A stretch of DNA of 8,443 nucleotides from an uncultured beta proteobacterium (GTDB lineage: Bacteria; Pseudomonadota; Gammaproteobacteria; Burkholderiales; Burkholderiaceae_C). Location: assembly GCA_903928325.1 (NCBI GenBank), contig CAIYQF010000085.1, positions 1 through 8,443 on the forward strand. Direction: 5' to 3'. The notes beneath the pieces are model-generated. The model was not told the DNA's origin, made no database searches, and was given only the letters and a program-made list of their open reading frames with translations. Shown here one piece after another: positions 1 through 6,314 of the stretch; positions within the stretch are counted from its first letter, which is position 1; every line of letters starts with the position of its first letter. Made by a program: the position numbers and the translations under genes.

Positions 1-243
1 AGTCTTGGAAGCGACTTCCTTGACCATCTGCGCGCCCATGTTTTGCAGCTTGTCTTTGAGTTCGATTTCCTTGGCCACGGACACGCCGTCCTTGGTCACG
101 GTGGGGGCGCCGAAAGAGCGCTCCAAAACCACGTTGCGGCCTTTAGGGCCCAGGGTCACTTTGACCGCGTTGGCCAAAATGTTCACGCCTTCAACCATGC
201 GTGCGCGGGCTTCGCCGCCGAAAATTACGTCTTTTGCTGCCAT
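1..243 (-). CDS. groEL: Chaperonin GroEL (60 kDa), 5' part only
   Basis: GroEL forms the cytosolic double-ring ATP-driven folding chamber and works with the GroES lid. Only the first 81 codons are present; the gene runs off the low-coordinate edge, whereas the family is usually about 545-550 aa. The visible N-terminus (MAAKDVIFGGEARARMVEGV) and the block VTLGPKGRNVVLERSFGAPT followed by TKDGVSVAKEIEL match the equatorial-domain start of E. coli GroEL almost residue for residue, including the nucleotide-contacting TLGP. The ATG at 241-243 is preceded by AGGAG (plus-strand 250-254) with a 6-nt spacer, which fixes the start. It lies 79 bp after groES in the same orientation and should be co-transcribed from the CIRCE-controlled promoter. 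Identification is essentially certain; whether the rest of the gene is intact cannot be judged. Confidence 0.98.
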   Translation of the reverse strand, partial: MAAKDVIFGGEARARMVEGVNILANAVKVTLGPKGRNVVLERSFGAPTVTKDGVSVAKEIELKDKLQNMGAQMVKEVASKT

Positions 244-249
244 GTTTAA

Positions 250-254
250 CTCCT
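250..254 (-). promoter_or_regulatory. Ribosome binding site of groEL
   Basis: The minus strand reads AGGAG six bases before the groEL ATG. The rest of the 79-bp groES-groEL gap shows no hairpin or promoter I can support. Confidence 0.8.
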
Positions 255-322
255 AAATTGATTGATCAGTTGAGGACAGAGCGACCATGCGCCGGGCGCG
301 TCGGGTGCTCTGTGCCGCAAAA

Positions 323-616
323 TTATTTGGTTTCGACCACTGCGAACAAATCGTCTTCCTTCATGACCAACAGTTCGTCGCCGTCGACCTTGACGGTCTG
401 GCCGCTGTACTTGCCAAACAAGACGCGGTCGCCGACCTTGACGGTCAATGCAGCGAGTTCGCCCTTGTCGTTGCGCTTGCCGGGGCCTACGGCCAAGACT
501 TCGCCTTGGTCAGGCTTTTCGGCGGCGTTGTCGGGGATGTAGATGCCGGAGGCGGTTTTGGTTTCGCTTTCGACGCGTTTGACAATCACGCGGTCTGCCA
601 ATGGGCGCAGTTTCAT
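323..616 (-). CDS. groES: Co-chaperonin GroES (10 kDa)
   Basis: GroES is the heptameric lid that caps GroEL and closes the folding chamber. The 97-aa product has the normal family length. It begins MKLRPLADRVIVKR, the conserved GroES start, followed by the mobile-loop region at about residues 16-35, with GIYIP in place of the GIVL tripeptide of E. coli. The barrel motifs GEVLAVGPGKR and VKVGDRVLFGKYSG follow, and the C-terminus is the usual ELLVMKEDDLFAVVE. The ATG at 614-616 has a strong AAGGAG Shine-Dalgarno (plus 623-628) with a 6-nt spacer. The stop is TAA. It is the first gene of the groESL operon, transcribed from the promoter near 726-753 and under the CIRCE operator at 700-726. Nothing about it looks unusual. 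Confidence 0.99.
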   Translation of the reverse strand: MKLRPLADRVIVKRVESETKTASGIYIPDNAAEKPDQGEVLAVGPGKRNDKGELAALTVKVGDRVLFGKYSGQTVKVDGDELLVMKEDDLFAVVETK

Positions 617-622
617 AAGGAT

Positions 623-628
623 CTCCTT
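623..628 (-). promoter_or_regulatory. Ribosome binding site of groES
   Basis: The minus strand reads AAGGAG six bases before the groES ATG. It lies in a short inverted repeat (AAGGA at 617-621 and TCCTT at 624-628) that could weakly fold over the site. Confidence 0.8.
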
Positions 629-699
629 GGGTTTGAAACAGGTAAAGAGCCGAAAACCCCACAGGGGTCAGCGGCGGTGAGCTTGAAGGGCTGGTGCTG

Positions 700-726
700 T
701 TAGCACTCAACCCCTTCGAGTGCTAA
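700..726 (-). promoter_or_regulatory. CIRCE operator (HrcA binding site) of groESL
   Basis: The sequence is TTAGCACTC, a nine-base spacer, then GAGTGCTAA, which is an exact match to the canonical CIRCE inverted repeat. CIRCE is bound by the repressor HrcA, which itself depends on GroEL for activity and so forms a feedback loop on chaperonin levels. The element lies 84 bp before the groES start and abuts the predicted -10 box, so a bound repressor would cover the transcription start. The hrcA gene is not in the window; its presence in the genome is inferred from the operator. Confidence 0.97.
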
Positions 727-753
727 TGATAAGGCCATTTGGCCCGGTTTCAA
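726..753 (-). promoter_or_regulatory. Predicted groESL promoter (sigma70-like)
   Basis: On the minus strand TTGAAA (plus 748-753) is followed after 16 bp by TATCAT (plus 726-731), 5 of 6 matches to each sigma70 box. The transcription start would fall near 719, inside the CIRCE element. The -35 region reads CCCTTGAAA, which also fits the CTTGAAA half of a sigma32 promoter, but no convincing CCCCAT-type sigma32 -10 is present. Dual control is therefore possible but unproven. The spacer contains a small palindrome (733-744). Confidence 0.7.
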
Positions 754-796
754 GGGGCGGTGCAACCGATTTCCTGTCGAAATAGCCCACCAGCTG

Positions 797-2794
797 TCAC
801 AAATCGAGCGCAGGGCCGAGCTTGTGCCTGGGCAGGTAGCGCCAGCGGCCTAGCAACACCGAGGACAGCGTGGCAACCGCTGCGACCGCCAGCACCATGT
901 GCCAAGATGCCTGCCAGGCACCGTCATAGGCGCCAAACAGGCTGGCTTTGAGGCCTTGGACCACCCAGGTAATGGGCAGCCAGGGGCTCATGCTGGCAAA
1001 GAAGCTGCCGCTAAGCTCCACCGGAAGCACGCCGCCCGACGACGATAGTTGTACCGCCAAAAAAATCATCGCCAGCGCCTTGCCCGCGTCGCCTAGCACC
1101 CGCGTCAGGGCGCAAACCACCAGCAAAAAGGTCAAGCCCGCCGTGACCACGGTGCAGGCCAGCGCCGCCGGGTCGACGACGTGGATTTTGAGCACGTAAA
1201 AAACGCACACCAATACCAGTAGGCTTTGCATCAGCACCACGAACAAGGGCAGCGCAATTTTGCCCAGCAGGCGCGCCACCGGGTGGTAGTGCCGGGCAGA
1301 CGCAGGCAACACCCGCAGGTTGATGAAAAAAGCCGCAATGCCCGCGCCCAGCCACAGTGCTGCGGGAATGACATTGGCGGCGAACGCGCTGCCACTGTTT
1401 GCTACCGTCGAGGCCAGTTCCAATACCGGCTGGACCGAATGGGCCAGCCCTTTGGCGCTGCCCTCGGGGGAGTCGACGGCGCCCGGTAGTGCGCCAGACA
1501 GCAATTCGGTGCCCGCGCGCAGCGCGCCGCTGGCGCTGCTGATCTTCTCGGTGGCTTGGGCCAAGGTGTTGCTGGCACGCGCCAGCTCGGCGGCACCGTC
1601 GCTTAGGGCGTCGAGCTGGCTGTCTTCGGGTAGCTTGTTGACCATGGCGCGAACCGCCTGGTTCATGCTGCGCACGCCGGTGGTCAGCGTCGTGAGGGCC
1701 GCGCTCCATTGGCCTGCACCGTCGCTGAGCTTTTGGTGCCCAGTCACGGCGGTTTGAAGGCCAGTGTCCAGGCGGGACATGCCTAGCGCCATTTGCGTGA
1801 TGCCGTCGCGCACGGCGGGGCGCACCAATAGGCTGGCGTCGGCCTCGTCTTTGAAGCCGCTCACGCCTGCGCTCAATTCCCTGCTACCGCTTTGCAGGGC
1901 TTGCAGCGCTTTGTCCATGTCCAGGTGGCCCGCCAGCAGGGTTGCGGTGCCGGTGTTGAGCGCTGTGAGTTCGGAGTTGCGCGGCCTACGGGCGTCCAGG
2001 GTGCGCAAGCCCGCGCCCAGTTGCTTGACGCCGCCGTTGAGTTGGCTGACCCCTTCGGCCAGGCGCGTTGCCTCAGTGCCCAGCAGTTTGGCACCTATGG
2101 CCGCTTTGGATGTGCCACCACTGAGTTCGGAGGCCGCAAGGTGCAGCTTGGCTACGCCTTCGCGCAGGCGCTCCACACTGTGCTTTGAGCCTGCTGCGTT
2201 GAGCAGCACCAGCTCCCAACGCTGCTCGTTGAGGCTCTCGTTGACCTTGTGCCCCAGCTCCACCGCAAACAGCTGCGCGATGCGCGCGGCTTCGTAGCTG
2301 TTGCCCTCAGAGGCATACACCACCAGCTTGCCTGCGCCGGGCTTGGCGCCGGGCAGCGCGTTGGAGCTGAAGTCCGGCGGAATAATCAGGGCAAACTCCA
2401 GCGTGCCCTGGCGTACCTGACTGCGCGCGACATCGGCAGAAGCCATGCGGCGGTAGCCAAAGCGCGCAGACAGCTCCAGGTTGTTGACCAGTTCACGCCC
2501 CATGTTGACGTTTTGCTCGCGGTAGACCAAGCCCCCGTCCAGGTTGACCAGCCCCACCTGCAAGGCCGAACTGTTGGCGCCAGGGTCCCACACGCTGGAG
2601 AGATAAATCACCATGTACAGGGCCGGAATCAGGGTCACGGCCAGGGTGGCCAGCGCAGGCTTGCAGCTGCCACGAAAAAACCGCACTTCCAAGCGGGCGA
2701 GCAAACGGATTTGGCGCAGCAGGGCCCCGATGGGGCTGCTGCGCGCGCGGCGCGCCAAAGGGTTTGCCACCGCAGGTGCTGGGCTTGCAGGCAT
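797..2794 (-). CDS. YhgE/Pip-family membrane protein (ABC-2-type permease-like)
   Basis: The predicted product is 665 aa, with the layout of the YhgE/Pip family (phage infection protein-like, related to ABC-2 and MmpL/RND-type exporters). A basic N-terminus leads into one membrane segment at about residues 47-67. A long extracytoplasmic region of about 400 residues follows, rich in Gly/Leu/Ala pseudo-repeats of the pattern LxxGxxxL, likely helical coiled coil. At least five membrane segments follow after residue 473 (about 474-492, 513-535, 542-565, 570-585 and 633-648). No ATPase domain or partner gene is visible. The ATG at 2792-2794 was chosen because the frame's only upstream extension begins with TTG at 2888-2890 and would overlap the preceding gene by 64 bp; the ATG lacks a clear Shine-Dalgarno. 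It is the last gene before groESL and probably the last of the selD cluster. The transported substrate is unknown. Confidence 0.85.
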   Translation of the reverse strand: MPASPAPAVANPLARRARSSPIGALLRQIRLLARLEVRFFRGSCKPALATLAVTLIPALYMVIYLSSVWDPGANSSALQVGLVNLDGGLVYREQNVNMGRELVNNLELSARFGYRRMASADVARSQVRQGTLEFALIIPPDFSSNALPGAKPGAGKLVVYASEGNSYEAARIAQLFAVELGHKVNESLNEQRWELVLLNAAGSKHSVERLREGVAKLHLAASELSGGTSKAAIGAKLLGTEATRLAEGVSQLNGGVKQLGAGLRTLDARRPRNSELTALNTGTATLLAGHLDMDKALQALQSGSRELSAGVSGFKDEADASLLVRPAVRDGITQMALGMSRLDTGLQTAVTGHQKLSDGAGQWSAALTTLTTGVRSMNQAVRAMVNKLPEDSQLDALSDGAAELARASNTLAQATEKISSASGALRAGTELLSGALPGAVDSPEGSAKGLAHSVQPVLELASTVANSGSAFAANVIPAALWLGAGIAAFFINLRVLPASARHYHPVARLLGKIALPLFVVLMQSLLVLVCVFYVLKIHVVDPAALACTVVTAGLTFLLVVCALTRVLGDAGKALAMIFLAVQLSSSGGVLPVELSGSFFASMSPWLPITWVVQGLKASLFGAYDGAWQASWHMVLAVAAVATLSSVLLGRWRYLPRHKLGPALDL

Positions 2795-2826
2795 GGGACG
2801 TTCGACTTCGCTAAAACGGGGCCGAT

Positions 2827-3963
2827 TCAGGCGCCAAAAAACCGCTGAAGCGAGCCGACCCAGCGCCCTTGGGCGCAGTAGCCGTGCCAATGGGCCAGGG
2901 CCCGCCCCGGACCGGCGTACACCCAGTGGCTCGTGGGTGGCTTGGTGGGCCTCAGGCGCTGGGGTTCAGCTTGCATCACCGCATGCAGGTTGCGCGCCAG
3001 CGCGCGGCTGTCTTGCTGCACAAAAAACACTTCGGGATGGCTTGTGCTGCGCTCGCACGGGTCGGTCAGCACGCCCGGGGCGTTGCCAATTTCATGCGAC
3101 GGTTGCATATCCAGACCGCTGTTTTGGACCCAGGCCGACGTGGCATGGGAGAGTCGCAGCAGCGGCACATCGCAGGCCAGGCGTGCGCCGTTGGACAGGA
3201 GCACGTCATCGCGTGTGAGGCTGGCCACGGGCTCGTACAGCACCGTCACGCGTTGGGCCCGCAACATGGCGAGCATGCGCTGGTGCATCGCCTCGGGGTA
3301 GCCGCGCTGCTCGGGGCGCGGCCAGGCAATCCAGGTCACGGCGGCCGTGGGCATGCGCTGGCGCACCGCCAGCGCCAACTCAAAACCCTCCAGTCCGTCG
3401 CCAATGACCGCAATGCGCAGCGCGCGCTGGCGACCCAGCTCGCACACCTTGGGCCACAGACTGACAAAGCCTTCGAGCGGCGGCACAAACAGGCCGTGGG
3501 CGCGCGCGCCTGGCATCGCTTCCTCAATCGCTTCGCGCCGCGGCTGAGGCCCGATGTTGATGGACAGCACGTCATAGTCGAGCACCGTTCCGTCGTCCAA
3601 AAGCACGGTGCGCGAGGCGGCGTCCATGGCGCGGCCCTGGCGGCCGGTCCAATGCACGCCCGCGGTCTGCAACAGGGCCTGTACGTCGGTTAGGCAGTCT
3701 TCGTAGGCCAAGCCGTTGGCTACGAACGGCGCGAGCTTGCGCGGCTGAAACATCTGGGCATGCTGGGTCAGCAGCGTGATGTGGGCGTGGGGCAGCTTGT
3801 TCTTGTGCAGCGACTTCAAAAACCGCAGGTGCGCGGTCCCGGCGCCCCACAGCAGCAGGCGTTCGGGCCTGCGGTAGGAAAGGGGCGCGGCGCGGGGGCT
3901 GGGCCCGGTCGGTTCGGTGGCCTGCGTCGGGGGGCTGAGCGGCTGCTCGGGTTCAACGGTCAT
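2827..3963 (-). CDS. Degenerate NDH-2-like FAD/NAD oxidoreductase, paralogue of the SelD-fused domain
   Basis: This 378-aa protein aligns along most of its length with the first ~385 residues of the neighbouring FAD-SelD fusion. The dinucleotide-binding motif GAGTAH (residues 40-45) corresponds to GGGHSH in the fusion, LDYDVLSINIG (128-138) to LDYDLVSINTG, and GDGLEG (188-193) to GAGAGG, followed by a matching FEL/VEL. Near the C-terminus, where the fusion has the FAD-contacting AAGDVAS and about 20 further residues, this protein reads FFVQQDSRALARNL: the GD motif is lost and a short segment is deleted. A Pro-rich N-terminal tail of about 30 residues precedes the fold. The ATG lies only 4 bp after the selD stop, so translation is probably coupled; no strong Shine-Dalgarno is seen. 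It may bind NAD(P)H, but FAD binding and catalysis are doubtful. A non-catalytic or partner subunit role is inference. Confidence 0.75.
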   Translation of the reverse strand: MTVEPEQPLSPPTQATEPTGPSPRAAPLSYRRPERLLLWGAGTAHLRFLKSLHKNKLPHAHITLLTQHAQMFQPRKLAPFVANGLAYEDCLTDVQALLQTAGVHWTGRQGRAMDAASRTVLLDDGTVLDYDVLSINIGPQPRREAIEEAMPGARAHGLFVPPLEGFVSLWPKVCELGRQRALRIAVIGDGLEGFELALAVRQRMPTAAVTWIAWPRPEQRGYPEAMHQRMLAMLRAQRVTVLYEPVASLTRDDVLLSNGARLACDVPLLRLSHATSAWVQNSGLDMQPSHEIGNAPGVLTDPCERSTSHPEVFFVQQDSRALARNLHAVMQAEPQRLRPTKPPTSHWVYAGPGRALAHWHGYCAQGRWVGSLQRFFGA

Positions 3964-3967
3964 GGCC

Positions 3968-4573
3968 CTATTGTTCCACGATCACAATCGGCGCCGCCTC
4001 TGGCGCGTAGGGCCGCACGCGACCGATCACGCAGGCCTGCGCGTAGCCCTGGGCGCGCAGCGCAGCAATACAGGCCGGCGCTTGGTCTGCGGGCACGCCA
4101 GCGAGCAGCCCGCCGGCCGTTTGCGGGTCCAGCAGCAAGGCGGCACGGGCGCGCTGTTGCGGCGAGCGCTGCGCCGCGTCCGACCCGAGCCAACGTTGCG
4201 CCGACTGGGCGTTGGCGCTATGCAAAGAGCTGGTCAGGCCCGCTTCGAGGCAGTCCAGGGCGCCGTCAAGCACGGGTAAGGACAGCAGATCGATGGCGGC
4301 GCCCACCCCCGAGGCCTGCACCATTTCGGCCAAGTGGCCGAGCAAACCAAAGCCGGTCACATCGGTGCAGGAGCGCGCGCCGTGCGCGGCCAAGGTGGCG
4401 GCAGCGGCCTGGCTGGACTGCTCCATGCTGCACAGCGCCGCCTGCACCCAGCGCCCGCGCGCCTGGCCCAAGCCATGGGCTGCAAACAAGGTGCCTGTAC
4501 CCAGCGGCTTGGTCAAAACCAGCACATCGCCCGCTTGCAGGCCGGCCTTGCGCAGCAGGGTGCGTGGCTGGCC
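3968..4573 (-). pseudogene. selD: C-terminal half of selenophosphate synthetase SelD, cut off by an in-frame TAG
   Basis: This stretch continues the FAD-SelD frame directly after the TAG at 4574-4576 and encodes 201 residues of the SelD C-terminal (AIRS_C-like) domain. The family motifs are intact: LTKPLGTGTLFAAH, TDVTGFGLLGHLAEM and LLDPQTAGGLLAGVP, and the end PIVIVEQ matches a normal C-terminus. The frame is open throughout, with no further disruption, so this is not an old, decayed remnant. Its own stop is also TAG, four bases before the next ATG. If it is translated separately, the best in-frame start is the GTG at 4523-4525, just before the LVLTKPLG strand, but it has no clear ribosome binding site. 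The alternatives are stop readthrough, a recent nonsense mutation, or a sequencing error. On its own it would lack the catalytic Cys/Lys and most ATP-binding residues. Confidence 0.8.
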
Positions 4574-4576
4574 CTA
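4574..4576 (-). other. In-frame amber codon interrupting selD
   Basis: The plus strand reads CTA here, giving TAG in the frame shared by the two SelD halves. The context on the minus strand is GGC GCC TAG GGC CAG, between LLDVGA and GQPRTLLRKAGLQAGD. It falls in the variable linker between the two SelD subdomains. The simplest ancestral codon would be CAG (Gln) by a C-to-T change. Confidence 0.9.
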
Positions 4577-6286
4577 GGCGCCCACATCGAGCAAGCCATT
4601 GATGGCAAAACCCAGCGCTAACTCCTGGCCCTCGCCGGTGTGGCCGCCTACCAGTGTGCAGCCTGCGGCGTTGAGCACCTCGACAGCGCCAGTCATCATC
4701 TGCGAGAGCAGCGCCCGTGTTTGGCGGTCGATGCCAGGAGGCACGGTGGCAATCGCGGTGGCCGTGTGGGGCTGCGCGCCCATGGCAAAAATGTCACCCA
4801 AGGCGTGGTTGGCGGCGATGCGACCAAACAGGTAGGGGTCGTCTACAAAGGCGCGGAAAAAGTCCACCGTTTGCACCAGTGCCTTGCCCGCAGGCACCCG
4901 CACCACGGCCGCGTCGTCGGGCGCGTGCAGGCCAATGAGCACATCGGCGTTGGCCAGTGGCTGCAAGCCCGCCAGGGCCTGGGACAACACGCCAGCGCCA
5001 ACCTTGGCGCCGCAGCCGCCGCAGCGCATGGCCTGTGCAGCCTGGGACTGCAGTGCTTCTTGGGCGCTGAGATCGGCCCAGGCCGCAGTTTGTAAGCTGC
5101 CAGCGGCCCTGCTGCCCATACCCGGTGCGCCCTGATCGGTAAAACGGCGCATGAAACGCCGGTCGATGTGGTCCTTCCAGCGCCAGACCCAGGCCCCAGC
5201 AAAGCCCAGTGCCCCGCGCGAGGCCACGGCGTAGCGGTCACCGGTGCTGATCAGCGCCAGCCAGTGGGCTTGCGCGTGGTAGGGCTTCAGGGCCTGGCCC
5301 GTCAGCGCACGGCGCAGGTTGCGCGCCAGCGGCATGCCCATGCGCACGGCAAAAACCCCGGCTTTTTCCAGGCGGCGGTTCTCCATGCTGGCCACATCGC
5401 CTGCGGCAAACAGGCGCGCGTCGCTCATGGACTGCAGTTGCGCATTCACCCGCACGCAGCCCGCCTCGTCCAAGGCCAAACCGGTGCCCTGCAACCACGC
5501 GCCGCCCGCCGCCTGGGTGACCCAAAAAACCGCATCTGCCGCGTGCCACTGACCGTCGGTGCTGCGCAGGCCTTGGGAGTTGACGCTTTCCACACGCGTG
5601 TTTAAGTGCACGTCCACCGACCGCTGTCGCAGCACGGCGGCAAACTTGCGCTGCACGCGGGTGTTGTGCGTGGGCAATACCGAAGCCGTGGCCGAAAAAA
5701 GCGAAAACTGTGGCGTGGGCAGCGCGCCACCGAGCGCCTGGGCCTCGGCGCGCAAGCGGTATTGCATGGCCAGCAGCAATTCCACGCCCCCCGCCCCGGC
5801 GCCAACCACCGCAACATGGCGTGGGCCCTGGCCGGCGCGCACCGCCGCCAGCAAAGCCAGCCAACGCTGGTTAAAGGCGGCAATGGGCTTGACGCTAACC
5901 GCGTGCGCGTCGGCGCCCGTGGTATGCGTGGTGTGGGGTGTGGAGCCGGTGTTGATGGACACCAAGTCATAGTCCAGCGGCGGGCGGTCTGCCAGCAGCA
6001 CCTGGCGCCGCTCGCGGTCCAGACCGGTGACCTGGGCGCGCACAAAGCGCGCCCCGGCAAACACGCACAGGCGCACCAGGTCCAGGTGCACCGCATCAAA
6101 GTCGTAGTGGCCGGCCACATAGCCCGGCAGCATTCCCGAGTAGGGCGTGTGCGCATCGGTGCAAACCAGGGTGATGCGCAGCCCTGACAACGGCTGCATG
6201 CCAAAAGCCTTGAGCACGCCCACATGGCTGTGGCCGCCGCCCACCAGGACCAGGTCGCGCAGGATGGGGGGGGCGGCTGCTTGCAT
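4574..6286 (-). CDS. selD: FAD oxidoreductase-selenophosphate synthetase fusion, ending at an in-frame TAG inside SelD
   Basis: SelD converts selenide and ATP to selenophosphate, the selenium donor for selenocysteine and 2-selenouridine. Residues 1-385 form an NDH-2-like flavoprotein: GGGHSH (16-21) for FAD, LDYDLVSINTG, GAGAGG (162-167) for NAD(P)H, and AAGDVAS (294-300), the second FAD motif. SelD starts near residue 420 with CGGCGAK; C425 and K428 align with the catalytic Cys17/Lys20 of E. coli SelD, so this is the Cys and not the selenocysteine form. HAPDDAAV (about 454-461), TVDFF, NHALGDIFAMGA and GGHTGEG follow. After 570 codons the frame stops at TAG; the rest of SelD continues in the same frame to 3968, for a full fusion of about 772 positions. 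The ATG at 6284-6286 lies 28 bp after the upstream gene; no good Shine-Dalgarno is visible. FAD/NADH dehydrogenase-like fusions to SelD are a known bacterial arrangement; the stop is what is unusual. Confidence 0.9.
   Translation of the reverse strand: MQAAAPPILRDLVLVGGGHSHVGVLKAFGMQPLSGLRITLVCTDAHTPYSGMLPGYVAGHYDFDAVHLDLVRLCVFAGARFVRAQVTGLDRERRQVLLADRPPLDYDLVSINTGSTPHTTHTTGADAHAVSVKPIAAFNQRWLALLAAVRAGQGPRHVAVVGAGAGGVELLLAMQYRLRAEAQALGGALPTPQFSLFSATASVLPTHNTRVQRKFAAVLRQRSVDVHLNTRVESVNSQGLRSTDGQWHAADAVFWVTQAAGGAWLQGTGLALDEAGCVRVNAQLQSMSDARLFAAGDVASMENRRLEKAGVFAVRMGMPLARNLRRALTGQALKPYHAQAHWLALISTGDRYAVASRGALGFAGAWVWRWKDHIDRRFMRRFTDQGAPGMGSRAAGSLQTAAWADLSAQEALQSQAAQAMRCGGCGAKVGAGVLSQALAGLQPLANADVLIGLHAPDDAAVVRVPAGKALVQTVDFFRAFVDDPYLFGRIAANHALGDIFAMGAQPHTATAIATVPPGIDRQTRALLSQMMTGAVEVLNAAGCTLVGGHTGEGQELALGFAINGLLDVGA
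6266..6273 (-). repeat. C8 homopolymer tract near the start of the FAD-SelD gene
   Basis: Eight consecutive C on the coding strand span codons 5-7 of the gene (Ala-Pro-Pro). Tracts of this length can slip during replication or be misread in sequencing, and a one-base change here would abolish the whole fusion. Confidence 0.9.
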
Positions 6287-6314
6287 GGGGTTGATTGTGG
6301 CGTTGCGCGGCCGC

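Noticed and set aside
769..783. Small hairpin (ATTTC, five-base loop, GAAAT) between the YhgE/Pip gene and the groESL promoter, a possible terminator
   Set aside because: The stem is only five AT-rich pairs and no T-run follows on the minus strand, so it does not support intrinsic termination; read-through into groESL cannot be excluded.
2795..2890. N-terminal extension of the YhgE/Pip gene by 32 codons from a TTG
   Set aside because: It would overlap the preceding gene by 64 bp, starts with a rare codon, and adds a basic stretch unlike the family N-terminus; the ATG at 2794 is the better start.
2869..3693. Long plus-strand open frame of 274 codons opposite the 378-aa gene
   Set aside because: It is His/Gln/Ala-rich with no recognisable fold, as expected for the antisense of a GC-rich coding gene; the minus-strand frame carries clear oxidoreductase motifs.
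4574..4576. TAG read as pyrrolysine, or a reassigned sense codon genome-wide
   Set aside because: The same gene also ends in TAG (3968-3970) exactly where SelD homology ends, four bases before the next ATG, and pyrrolysine is not expected in this lineage.
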